In this document: positions 8,992-17,677 of the stretch, one piece after another
How the letters are laid out: every line of letters begins with the position of its first letter
Numbering within the stretch: the stretch's first letter is position 1
Assembly (NCBI GenBank): GCA_963724825.1
Contig: CAVRWT010000006.1
Span: 1-64,000 of the forward strand
Origin: JALYNX01 sp963724825
GTDB taxonomy: Bacteria; Actinomycetota; Acidimicrobiia; Spongiisociales; ZC4RG35
Reading direction: 5' to 3'
Length of the DNA stretch: 64,000 nt
The notes under the pieces: generated by a model
Told to the model about the DNA's origin: nothing
The model's database searches: none
The model's input: only the letters and a program-made list of their open reading frames with translations
Position numbers and translations under genes: made by a program

Positions 8992-11496
8992 CTCTTCATC
9001 CGCTGGTCTTCTGGATCGAAGAGTGGTGTCGATCCGGCCACGGCCACTTTCACCGGGTAGAGCTCGTTCATGTACATGACGGCCAGGTCGGTTCCCACCA
9101 CGGCGTGCTCAGGGGGCAGATAGGCCATCAGCAGGTACTTGCCGACTGAGGGCCCGGCGCCTGCCGTGGTCACGTAAGAGGGGCGGTCCTTGCTGTCAGT
9201 GATCCGCCCGCCGTCCGGGGTGGTGATCGGCTCCCGACCTGTCGGGTACCGCTTGATCTTGTCTCTCGCAGACATGTGGTCTTCGACCGTCAATGTGCAA
9301 AGGATGGCCGCCGGCTCCTGCTCCCTTGCCTCGAGGTAGGCCTCCTTGCCTATGAAGTCGTGGCTCTTCACCCGTGGTCTGGCCAAACCGGCCTCGACCG
9401 GGTTGTACTCGCTTTCGAGCTCGGACCCCATCAGCCGATAGCCCTTCTCCAGACGACCGGTCGTCCCGTAGACCCCTGCGCCGACGGCGGTGACGCCGAG
9501 ATCCTGTCCCGCCTCCCAGATCCGGTCCCACATCGGCCGGCCGGCCTCGGACGGCACGTAGACCTCCCAACCCAGCTCCCCGACGTAGGAGATACGGAAC
9601 AGGCGGGCGTTGATCGAGTCGAAATCGACTGCCTGGGTGGTTCCATAGGGAAAGCCCTCGTTGGAGAGGTCATGGTCGGTGATGGACTGCAGGAGAGTGC
9701 GGGCCTCAGGGCCCCAGACCCCAATGGTGGTGTAGGCCGAAGTCAGGTCTGAAAGCTGCACCGTCCCGTCCTCGGGGAGCTTCCTCCCGAACCAGTGCTT
9801 GTCCCGCGGGCCGTCGAAGGCCCCGGTGATCACCCGGAAGTGCTCGTCTCCGAGGCGCAGCACCGTCAGGTCAGCCTTGAAGCCACCCGACTCGGTGAGG
9901 AGCGGGGTGTAGACGGAGCGCCCAATCTCTACGTCGGCGTTGTTGACCGTCATGTGTTGGATGTATTCGACGACTCCGGGCCCGGTGAAGTCGAAGATGA
10001 CGAAGGGAGCTAGGTCGACCATGCCGACCCGCTCCCGCATCGCGAGGTGCTCGGCGCTCTGGATCGGTGACCACCAGCGACGGTCCCACTCGTGAGGCCG
10101 GTCCTCGACTCCGTAGTGGTCGACGAGGTCGGCGTTGGACTCATACCAATGGGGGCGTTCCCAGCCGCCGGCCTCGAAGTAGACAGCCCCAAGATCGGCG
10201 GTGCGGGAATGGACAGGCGAGAGCCGCTTGTCGCGCTCAGAAGCCCATTGCTCCCGAGGGTGGACGATCCCGTAGGTCTTGTTGAAGTGCTCGGCGCAGC
10301 GGGCCCGGATGTGGTGCTCGGTGCGCGGCATACGGGTAGAACCGGGCGATGTCGGAGGCGTGGGGATCGAGCTCGGGGTAGCCGTGTGTCATCCACTCGG
10401 CGACCGCTCGCCCGGTTCCCGGCCCCTCCTTGATCCAGATCGCCGCCGCCGACCAGAGGTTCTTCACCTCGACCGTCTCGCCGATCAGCGGCATCGCGTC
10501 GGGGGTGAGAGACAGGAGGCCGTTGATCGCGTACTTGATCTCGGCGCCCGAAAGGATGTCGGGCATCAGCTCCAGTGCGTCCTCGAGTTGGTCGTCGAAA
10601 TCGTCGGCGGTGAACGGGAGCTCGGTGGGTGAGAACCGGGCCTCGGAGATAGAGGGGATCTCGTCGGGGGAGTGGAAGATCGGGCGGTGAGCGTAGGAGC
10701 CGACCTCCATCGACCCCGAGGTCTGTCGCTCATACATGAAGGTGTCCATGTCGCGGACGATGGGGAACGCCAGCTCCTTGCCCGACTCTTGAAGGATCGG
10801 GATCGGTCCCACGTCGATCATTTGGTGCACGGCGGGGGTGAGCGGGATGGTTGCCCCCGCCATCCGGGCGATACGAGGGCTCCACACCCCGCAGGCGATG
10901 ACCACGTACTCGGCTTCGACGCGGCCCTTGTCCGTGACCACCGCGGTGACCCGTGCCCTATTGGTCTCGATCCCAAGGATCTCGGTGCTGGCCACCGTCT
11001 CGAGGGCCCCCAATGCCTGAGCCCGCTCCCGAAAGATGGTGCCCGCTCGCAGCGAGTCAACTGCCGACACGGTTGGGAAGTAGCAGCCTCCGAGAAGGAT
11101 CTCCTCGTTGATGAAGGGGACGAGCTCCTTGATCTCGGCGGGGCTCACCAGGTGGGCCTCCATGTCCCAGTTCTTCGCTGAGGTCATGCGTCGCCGCAGC
11201 TCCTCCATCCGCGCCTCGGTCCGGGCGACTTCGATGCCCCCACAGGTGACATTGACCCCCATCGCCTCGTATTGGCGCTGGCTGTCGAGGGTCAGCATTG
11301 CCATTTCCTTGTTGTGATCGACTGGAAAGATGAAGTTGGAGGCGTGGCCGGTGGAGCCTCCCGGGTTGGGAAGGGCGCCCTTGTCGATCTGGACGATGTC
11401 CCGCCAGCCGAGCTCGGCGAGATGGCCCACCACTGAATTCCCGACGATTCCGGCTCCAATCACCACCACGCTGGCGTTGGAGGGCACATCACTCAC
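8988..11496 (-). CDS. Dimethylglycine/sarcosine dehydrogenase, FAD domain plus GcvT-like domain (one frameshift)
   Basis: A two-domain flavoprotein of about 835 residues oxidatively removes an N-methyl group from dimethylglycine or sarcosine and hands the formaldehyde unit to tetrahydrofolate. The N-terminal DAO half (10330-11496) has the Rossmann start VVIGAGIVGNSVV, a STGHASNFIF segment and the C-terminal LWSAAAIWIKEGPGTG. After DIARFYP an extra base near 10327 shifts into the second half (from RTEHHIRARCAEHFNKTYGI), a folate-binding aminomethyltransferase domain (YIQHMTVNNADV, GELGWEVYVPSE, EKGYRLMGSEL, HDFIGKEAYLEAR). Electrons should go to the adjacent EtfAB. Mitochondrial-type DMGDH and SARDH share this plan, so the exact amine is uncertain. 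Confidence 0.88.
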
Positions 11497-11566
11497 GTAA
11501 CAACCTCACTTCTTGGGATGGCCAATCATGGCCCGCCGTGGACTCTGATGCGGTCGGCAGACTAGT

Positions 11567-11601
11567 GTTCCAACATACAGCACACGACCACATCGTGGAA
11601 C
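11567..11601. promoter_or_regulatory. Candidate operator A, 35-bp interrupted palindrome GTTCCA-N23-TGGAAC
   Basis: Half-sites at 11567-11572 and 11596-11601 lie in the divergent gap between the dimethylglycine dehydrogenase and corrinoid-protein genes. The right half shares the 15-mer ACCACATC(G/A)TGGAAC with the site at 16111-16145, and the overall length is identical. An IclR regulator encoded at the end of this operon is the likely binder. Confidence 0.65.
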
Positions 11602-11617
11602 GCACCGGGAGATACCG

Positions 11618-12319
11618 ATGGCCGACGATGAGCTAGATCTGAATTCACTTGCTGACGCCGAGCTCGTGCCTCAGATGCACGACGATCTCTATGACGGCAT
11701 GGCCGATGAGATCGTCGAAGGCACCCGAATCCTGCTCGATCGCGGCTGGGGCCCACAGGAAGTTCTCAACGAGGCGCTGGTGGAGGGGATGCGCATCGTC
11801 GGCATCGACTTCCGTGACGGGATCCTCTTCGTCCCCGAGGTGTTGCTCGCCGCCAACTCGATGAAGGCGGGCATGGAGGTGCTCCGACCGCTGCTGGTGG
11901 AGACCGGCGCCCGCACCATCGGCAAGGTGGTGATTGGCACCGTCAAGGGCGACATTCACGACATCGGCAAGAACCTGGTGGCGATGATGCTCGAAGGCGC
12001 CGGCTTCGAAGTGATCAACCTCGGGATCAACACCGATGCCGAAGAGTTCATCGCAGCCCTCGAGGAGCACAAGCCGGACATCCTCGGAATGTCGGCGCTG
12101 CTCACCACGACGATGCCCTACATGAAGGTCGTGATCGACGCTTTGAAGGAGCGCAACATTCGTGACGACTACATAGTCATGGTGGGCGGGGCCCCGCTCA
12201 ACGAGGAGTTCGGGATGGCGATAGGCGCCGATGCCTATTGCCGCGATGCGGCAGTCGCCACGGAAACGGCCGAGGCTTTGGTGCTAGCCCGCCGTATCAC
12301 CTCGGGGGAGGACCCGTGA
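11618..12319 (+). CDS. Corrinoid-binding protein of a methyltransferase system (MtgC/MttC-like)
   Basis: This 233-residue B12-binding protein serves as the methyl carrier between a substrate:corrinoid methyltransferase and a methylcorrinoid:tetrahydrofolate methyltransferase. A helical cap domain (about 15-95) precedes the Rossmann B12 domain. The motif GDIHDIGKN at about 111-119 supplies His114 as lower cobalt ligand, followed by the conserved GMSALLTTTM and MVGGAPLN. It is the first gene of the operon and has a GGGAGA ribosome site. Relatives serve MttB, MtgB and other quaternary-amine methyltransferases; here the partner is probably the MttB-like protein encoded four genes downstream of this gene's immediate neighbour. 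Confidence 0.92.
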   Translation: MADDELDLNSLADAELVPQMHDDLYDGMADEIVEGTRILLDRGWGPQEVLNEALVEGMRIVGIDFRDGILFVPEVLLAANSMKAGMEVLRPLLVETGARTIGKVVIGTVKGDIHDIGKNLVAMMLEGAGFEVINLGINTDAEEFIAALEEHKPDILGMSALLTTTMPYMKVVIDALKERNIRDDYIVMVGGAPLNEEFGMAIGADAYCRDAAVATETAEALVLARRITSGEDP

Positions 12320-12927
12320 CCGAGTCGCGTGATGGCCTGTTGGTGATTGCCTGTGGGGCGTTGGCCAAAGAGATCCTGGACGTGGTCCGGGTCAACTCGC
12401 TCGCCTGGGTCGACGTGGAGTGTCTCCCGTCCCGACTCCATAACCGACCGGAGTTGATTCCGGCAGCAGTCGCCGACCGGATCGACTCTGGTCTTGAGCG
12501 TTATCGGGAGGTCTTCGTGGGCTACGCCGATTGCGGGACCGGGGGCGCCCTCGACAAGGTGCTCGAGGAGAAGGGAGTCGAGCGCCTCCCCGGGGCTCAT
12601 TGTTATGAGTTCTTTGCGACCAGCGACGTTTTCGAGTCGTTGTCCGACCAGGAGCCCGGCACCTTCTACCTGACCGATTTCTTGGTTCGTCACTTCGAGC
12701 GTCTCGTGTGGCGCGGGCTCGGCCTCGATCGCTGGCCCCACCTACGAGACGACTACTTCGGCAACTACAAGCGTCTCGTCTACCTCTCCCAGGTCGAAAC
12801 CCCTGATCTGATCAACCGGGCCAAGGCCGCTGCCTCCCGTCTCGGCCTCGAATTCGAGCACCGTCCGGTCGGATACGGTGATCTGGCGACCAGCCTCGTA
12901 GAGATCTCACGTCTGGTCCCGGCGTGA
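12316..12927 (+). CDS. DUF1638 family protein
   Basis: A 203-residue protein starting at a GTG that overlaps the previous stop (GTGA). It begins LLVIACGALAKEIL and contains LHNRPELIP, VGYADCGTGGALD and YFGNYKRLVYL, typical of DUF1638 (PF07796). The family repeatedly accompanies corrinoid methyltransferase genes, and several conserved Cys and His residues suggest metal or cofactor handling. Its biochemical role is not known to me. The tight overlap with the corrinoid protein argues for a part in the same methyl-transfer system. Confidence 0.82.
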   Translation: MTESRDGLLVIACGALAKEILDVVRVNSLAWVDVECLPSRLHNRPELIPAAVADRIDSGLERYREVFVGYADCGTGGALDKVLEEKGVERLPGAHCYEFFATSDVFESLSDQEPGTFYLTDFLVRHFERLVWRGLGLDRWPHLRDDYFGNYKRLVYLSQVETPDLINRAKAAASRLGLEFEHRPVGYGDLATSLVEISRLVPA

Positions 12928-13235
12928 GCCCCCGTGACGCCGGGCCCGAGTTGACAGTTATCCGCTGGCGCGAGATTCCTGCGCAAGTGGTGGCGCGCAA
13001 GGGGAGGGAGACTGTGAAGAGCGAGCTCTCACCGAGATTCCAGGTGGCCATCGACCGTGCCGCCATGTACGCCGGCCTTTTCGAAACCGACGATTACCTC
13101 TCGGAGTGGGCCCGCGACGCACGCCCCTGCGGTGACGACCTCGAAAGCGAAGTCGCGGCCGAAGTCGCTCGGCTCGAATCCGAGTTCGATCCAGACAGCT
13201 TGAGCGAACTGGCGGGGAACGGAGGCATCAGATGA
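12924..13235 (+). CDS. Small conserved protein (PF13769 'virulence factor' type)
   Basis: A 103-residue protein overlapping both neighbours by 4 bp. The core VIRWREIPAQVVARKG, then a SPRFQVAIDRAAMYAGL segment and an acidic C terminus, match the small family called virulence factor in Pfam, which is commonly found inside methylamine/corrinoid operons rather than with virulence genes. No signal peptide or membrane segment is visible. Function is unknown; by context it may be an accessory of the methyltransferase complex. The GTG at 12924 is the overlap-supported start, although the conserved core begins about ten residues later. Confidence 0.75.
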   Translation: MSPRDAGPELTVIRWREIPAQVVARKGRETVKSELSPRFQVAIDRAAMYAGLFETDDYLSEWARDARPCGDDLESEVAAEVARLESEFDPDSLSELAGNGGIR

Positions 13236-14131
13236 CCGACACCGTGGTCTCCTCCCCCACGAAGGAAGTGGTCATCGGCTTCGACCGGCCGTTCGTCCTG
13301 ATCGGCGAACGAATAAACCCAACCGGGCGCAAGCTTCTCGCCGAGGAAATGAAGAACGGGGACTTCAGCCGGGTCGAGACCGATGCTCTGAGCCAGGTTC
13401 AGGCCGGCGCCCACATGCTCGACGTCAACGCCGGGATACCGCTCGCCGACGAGCCAGCCCTTCTGGCTCAGGCAGTTCAATTGGTCCAATCCCTAACCGA
13501 TGCCCCTCTCTCGATCGACTCTTCGATTGTGGAGGCCCTCGAGGCCGGGCTCGCTGTCTACCAGGGCAAGGCCCTGGTCAACTCGGTGACTGGTGAGGAG
13601 GAGCGTCTGGAGCTAGTCCTGCCCCTGGTGGCCAAGCACGGTGCGGCGGTCGTGGCCATCTCCAATGACGAGACCGGGATCTCAGAGGATCCCGACGTGC
13701 GCTTCGAGGTGGCGAAGAAGATCGTGAATCGGGCAGCGGACTACGGGATTCCCGCCGAGGACGTCGTTGTGGACCCCTTGGTGATGCCGATCGGCGCCAT
13801 AGCCAGCGCCGGCAGGCAAGTCTTCCATCTGATCGGCAGGTTGCGAGAGGAGTTGGGGGTCAACACCACGTGCGGTGCCTCAAACATCAGCTTCGGGCTG
13901 CCCAATCGCGCGGGGATCAACTCGGCCTACCTGGCGATGGCGATGGGGGCCGGCATGACCTCGGCCATAACAAATCCTCTAGAGGCAGAGATCAGACAAG
14001 CGATCCTCGCCGCCGACGTGCTCAATGGCCACGATCCGAACTGCTCGACCTGGATCCGCACCTATCGAGAGCCACCGGCGGCCGGCGAGAGAGGGCGCGC
14101 TCGTGAGAACCGCCGTCGTAGTACCGGCTGA
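13232..14131 (+). CDS. Methyltetrahydrofolate:corrinoid methyltransferase (pterin-binding, MtgA/MeTr-like)
   Basis: This 299-residue TIM-barrel protein of the dihydropteroate-synthase/MeTr family moves a methyl group from the methylated corrinoid protein to tetrahydrofolate. Signature stretches are FVLIGERINPTGRK, AGAHMLDVNAG, SIDSSIVEALEAGL, ALVNSVTGEE and GASNISFGLPNR, the last two lining the pterin pocket. It overlaps the small protein gene by 4 bp and abuts the activator gene. Methyltetrahydrofolate made here would feed the MetF-like enzyme at the end of the operon. Confidence in the family is high; the direction of methyl flow is inferred from the catabolic context. Confidence 0.92.
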   Translation: MTDTVVSSPTKEVVIGFDRPFVLIGERINPTGRKLLAEEMKNGDFSRVETDALSQVQAGAHMLDVNAGIPLADEPALLAQAVQLVQSLTDAPLSIDSSIVEALEAGLAVYQGKALVNSVTGEEERLELVLPLVAKHGAAVVAISNDETGISEDPDVRFEVAKKIVNRAADYGIPAEDVVVDPLVMPIGAIASAGRQVFHLIGRLREELGVNTTCGASNISFGLPNRAGINSAYLAMAMGAGMTSAITNPLEAEIRQAILAADVLNGHDPNCSTWIRTYREPPAAGERGRARENRRRSTG

Positions 14132-16093
14132 ATGGCCGTGACCAACCAGGTGATCTTCACGCCGTCGGGGCGGAGAGGATCGTTTCCCGATGGCACCACT
14201 GTCCTCGACGCGGCGCGCGCCCTTGGAGTTGACCTCGATTCCGTTTGTGGAGGTCGCGGGCTCTGCGGTCGATGCCAGGTCTTGGTGGGAAGCAGGCCCG
14301 GGGTGGAGGCCCGTGACGACCGTCTGTCGCCGCCGGGGCCAATTGAACTCGACTACCAGGGCAAGCGACCGCTCGCCGAGGGACAGCGGCTGGGATGCGC
14401 GGCGTATATCCAGACCGACGTTGTGATCGATGTGCCGGCGGACAGCCAGATCCACAGGCAGGTGGTCCGCAAGCGGGCAGGAGTTTCTGCCCTTCCGGTC
14501 GATCCGGTGGTCCGTCTCCATTACGTCGAGGTCGCAGAGCCGGACCTCGCCAGCCCGACCGGCGACCTAGAGAGGCTCATCGACGCTCTTTCGAAGCAAT
14601 GGGACCTGACCGGTCTCTCCGTCGACCATCGAGTCCTTGCCCAACTGCAGACGGTCCTACGCACGGGGAAGTGGTCCGTCACCGTGGCCGTTCGCGAGGC
14701 GAGAGACCTGATCGCAATCTGGCCCGGCTTCCGGGACCTGGCCCTGGGCGTTGCCTTCGATGTCGGCTCAACCACCATCGCCGGGCATCTCTGTGACCTG
14801 ACCAGCGGCGCGGTCCTGGCTTCTGCTGGCCGGATGAATCCCCAAATCGGCTTTGGAGAGGACCTGATGAGCAGGGTCTCCTACGTGATGATGAACGACG
14901 ACGGTGCCACCCGCCTGACCACGGTCGTGCGCCAGGCACTTGACGAGCTGGTTGGTGAGTTGATCACCGAGGGTGGTGTGGAGCGCGCCGATGTCCTGGA
15001 ATTGACCCTGGTGGGCAACCCGATCATGCATCACCTGGTCCTTGGGCTCGATCCGCGCGAATTGGGCACCGCTCCCTTCGCCCTGGTGACCACATCTTCG
15101 TTGAGCACCCCGGCGATGGAGCTCGGACTCGAGGTGCACCCTGGTGCCCGGGTATACACCCTCCCCTGCATCGCGGGTCACGTTGGAGCCGATGCGGCCG
15201 GAGCAGTCCTCTCCGAAGGCCCGCATCGGTCTCACCGCCTCCAATTGCTGGTCGATGTCGGGACCAATGCCGAGTTGGTCCTTGGCAACAAGGAGCGGCT
15301 CCTGGCGGCGTCGAGCCCCACCGGCCCTGCCTTTGAGGGAGCTCAGATCTCATCCGGCCAACGAGCGGCACCGGGCGCCATCGAACGGGTCCGTGTCGAC
15401 ACGGCGACGCTGGAGCCACGGTTTGCGGTTATCGGACAGGAGGAATGGTCGGATGAGCCCGGTTTCGACTTCGGCTCGGTCACCGGAATCTGCGGGTCCG
15501 GGATCATCGAAGCAATCGCCGGGCTGTTCCTCGCAGGTGTCATCGACACCGACGGAGTGATCCGCGAGCCGGCCAACCCATCACCTCGTGTGGTGCCCTC
15601 GGAGCGAACCTTCAGCTACGTGCTGTGCTTCGAGCCCCGGATCGAAGTCACTCAGAGCGATGTCCGTGCTGTGCAACTGGCCAAGGCCGCTCTTTATGCA
15701 GGGGCCCGACTTCTGATGGATCACTATGGCGTTGACAAGGTCGACGAGATAAGGCTGGCCGGAGCTTTCGGCAGCCATATCGACCCCCTCTACGCCATGG
15801 TCCTGGGGATGATCCCCGACTGTGATCTCGATCGGGTTTCTGCAGCGGGGAATGCGGCCGGGGTGGGGGCGATGATGGCCCTGCTTTCCGGGGTTGCTCG
15901 CGAAGAGATCGAGGTCACGGCGGCCCTGATCGAGAAGGTGGAGACCGCCGTGGAGCCCCGATTCCAGGAGCACTTCGTGGCGGCGCTGGCGATTCCCCAT
16001 AAGAGCGACCGGTTTCCGATGCTCTCCGAGGCGATCGATCTGCCCTCCCCGACCGAGTCCAGGGGGCGTCGGGGACGCCGTTCCGGGCAATAG
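14132..16093 (+). CDS. Corrinoid activation protein, [2Fe-2S] ferredoxin plus ASKHA ATPase (RACo-like)
   Basis: A 653-residue protein that would rescue inactive cob(II)alamin on the corrinoid protein by ATP-driven reduction. The N-terminal plant-type ferredoxin domain has Cys39, Cys45, Cys48 and Cys89 (VCGGRGLCGRCQ and RLGCAAY). The C-terminal DUF4445/ASKHA part shows GVAFDVGSTTIAGHL, LVDVGTNAELVLGN, GICGSGIIEAIAGL and RLAGAFGSHID, the phosphate and adenosine loops of the fold. It begins directly after the previous stop. RACo and RamA serve anaerobes in the known cases; here oxidative enzymes sit next door, suggesting the system also works under oxic or micro-oxic conditions (inference). Confidence 0.9.
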   Translation: MAVTNQVIFTPSGRRGSFPDGTTVLDAARALGVDLDSVCGGRGLCGRCQVLVGSRPGVEARDDRLSPPGPIELDYQGKRPLAEGQRLGCAAYIQTDVVIDVPADSQIHRQVVRKRAGVSALPVDPVVRLHYVEVAEPDLASPTGDLERLIDALSKQWDLTGLSVDHRVLAQLQTVLRTGKWSVTVAVREARDLIAIWPGFRDLALGVAFDVGSTTIAGHLCDLTSGAVLASAGRMNPQIGFGEDLMSRVSYVMMNDDGATRLTTVVRQALDELVGELITEGGVERADVLELTLVGNPIMHHLVLGLDPRELGTAPFALVTTSSLSTPAMELGLEVHPGARVYTLPCIAGHVGADAAGAVLSEGPHRSHRLQLLVDVGTNAELVLGNKERLLAASSPTGPAFEGAQISSGQRAAPGAIERVRVDTATLEPRFAVIGQEEWSDEPGFDFGSVTGICGSGIIEAIAGLFLAGVIDTDGVIREPANPSPRVVPSERTFSYVLCFEPRIEVTQSDVRAVQLAKAALYAGARLLMDHYGVDKVDEIRLAGAFGSHIDPLYAMVLGMIPDCDLDRVSAAGNAAGVGAMMALLSGVAREEIEVTAALIEKVETAVEPRFQEHFVAALAIPHKSDRFPMLSEAIDLPSPTESRGRRGRRSGQ

Positions 16094-16110
16094 CACCGCT
16101 CCATCGGCTC

Positions 16111-16145
16111 GTTCCATGATGTAGTCTGGTACCACATCATGGAAC
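16111..16145. promoter_or_regulatory. Candidate operator B, 35-bp palindrome overlapping the MttB start codon
   Basis: GTTCCATGATGT (16111-16122) and ACATCATGGAAC (16134-16145) are perfect 12-bp inverted arms. Half-site spacing equals operator A. The right arm includes the ATG at 16139, so a bound repressor would block transcription or initiation, and a leaderless or internally initiated mRNA is possible. Confidence 0.7.
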
Positions 16146-17674
16146 GGACCACGGGACGTCGAGGTGGTGGCCGCGCCGCCCGACAGGCGGCACGAACCGC
16201 CCGGGCAATCGATTCGGTTCCCTTTCTCACCAGGAAACTCGCTCCGGTCGAGGTCTTGGATGAAGAAGGACTGTCTCTGATCGAGTCCAACGCCGAACTG
16301 CTCCTCGAGCGGGTCGGCATCGAAGTGCTCAACTACCCAGAGGCACTCGAGATCTTCCGCGGCGCCGGATGCGAGATCGACGAGACACGCGTCCGCTTTC
16401 CAACCGGGTTAGCCAGAAGTCTGCTGGCTACCGCTCCGAGTCGATTCACGCAGCACGCTCGCAATCCGGAACACGACGTGATCATTGGCGACCCTCACGT
16501 GGTGTTCGCCCCGGCCTATGGGTCGCCGTTCGTTCGTGATCTGGAAGGTGGTCGTCGCTACGCAACCATTGGTGACTTCGAGAACTTCGCCCGGCTCACT
16601 CACATGACCTCTTCGTTGCACCACGGCGGGGGAACGCTTTGCGAACCGGTCGACCTGCCCGTCAACAAGCGTCATTTCGACATGGTGTTTGCCCACATCA
16701 AGAATCACGACAAGGCGTTCATGGGCTCGGTGACCGCTCCACCGCGCGCCCAGGACACCGTCGACATGGCCGACATCGCCTTCGACGGCGAGGTGAAGGC
16801 GGGCAAGACCGTCTTGCTTTCTCTGTGCAACGCCAACAGCCCAATGAGCTGGGACTACAACATGCTCGGCTCGGCGAAGGTATACGCCGAGAACAACCAG
16901 GCCTGTCTAATGACCCCGTTCATCCTTGCCGGGGCGATGGCGCCGGTGACGGTCGCCGGGACCGCAACCCAGACCCTGGCCGAGGCAATGGCCGGGATGG
17001 CGTTCTGCCAGATCGTCCAACCCGGGGCGCCAGTGGTGTTCGGGTCGTTTGCCTCTTCGATCTCCATGCAATCGGGTGCGCCCACATTTGGCACGCCAGA
17101 GCCGGCCCTGGTTCTGTTTGTGATGGCAGCGCTCGCCCGCCGACTCGGGATCCCATTCCGCAGCGGCGGAAATCTGACCGCAGCCAAGACACCGGACTAT
17201 CAGGCCGCTTACGAGTCCGCGGCGACTTTCCTACCCACCATCCTCGCCGGGGTGAACTTCGTTCTACATACCGCAGGGTGGCTCGAAGGCGGCCTCGCCA
17301 TGGGTTACGAGAAGTTCATCCTCGACGCCGATCAGGCCGGAATGGCCGAGGCCATCCTCGGAGGTATCGATCTCTCCGACAACGGCCAGGCTCTCGAAGC
17401 CCTGCTCGACAACCCTCCCGGACAGCACTTCTTGGGCAACGCCCACACCCTGGCCAACTTCGAAAGCGCCTTCTGGCGCAGTGGGACCGCCGACAACAAC
17501 AGCTTCGAGCAATGGCTGGAGGCCGGGTCGCAGGAGGCGGTGACCCGTGCCAGCGGGATCTGGCGACGGATGCTCAGCGAGTATGAGCCGCCAGCCCTCG
17601 ATGAGGCGATCGAGGCAGAACTGGTCGAGTGGATCGGGCAGCGCAAGGCCTCATTCCCGGACTCCGACGTCTGA
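16139..17674 (+). CDS. MttB-family quaternary/tertiary amine:corrinoid methyltransferase, non-pyrrolysine
   Basis: This 511-residue TIM-barrel protein of the trimethylamine methyltransferase superfamily (PF06253) would demethylate a substrate and methylate the corrinoid protein. The N terminus (GRRGGGRAARQAAR) is typical of the family and supports this start. Other landmarks are APAYGSPFVRDLEGG, ATQTLAEAMAGM and GGNLTAAKTPDYQAAYES. The reading frame has no in-frame stop, so it is of the pyrrolysine-free type, in which glycine betaine, proline betaine, carnitine and gamma-butyrobetaine demethylases are known. With a betaine importer nearby, glycine betaine is a reasonable guess, but substrate cannot be read from sequence. 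It lies 45 bp after the activator gene behind its own operator. Confidence 0.9.
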   Translation: MERTTGRRGGGRAARQAARTARAIDSVPFLTRKLAPVEVLDEEGLSLIESNAELLLERVGIEVLNYPEALEIFRGAGCEIDETRVRFPTGLARSLLATAPSRFTQHARNPEHDVIIGDPHVVFAPAYGSPFVRDLEGGRRYATIGDFENFARLTHMTSSLHHGGGTLCEPVDLPVNKRHFDMVFAHIKNHDKAFMGSVTAPPRAQDTVDMADIAFDGEVKAGKTVLLSLCNANSPMSWDYNMLGSAKVYAENNQACLMTPFILAGAMAPVTVAGTATQTLAEAMAGMAFCQIVQPGAPVVFGSFASSISMQSGAPTFGTPEPALVLFVMAALARRLGIPFRSGGNLTAAKTPDYQAAYESAATFLPTILAGVNFVLHTAGWLEGGLAMGYEKFILDADQAGMAEAILGGIDLSDNGQALEALLDNPPGQHFLGNAHTLANFESAFWRSGTADNNSFEQWLEAGSQEAVTRASGIWRRMLSEYEPPALDEAIEAELVEWIGQRKASFPDSDV

Positions 17675-17677
17675 ATC

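Noticed and set aside
16139..17674. Pyrrolysine-type MttB
   Set aside because: The frame is continuous without an internal amber codon, and no pyl genes are seen in the window.
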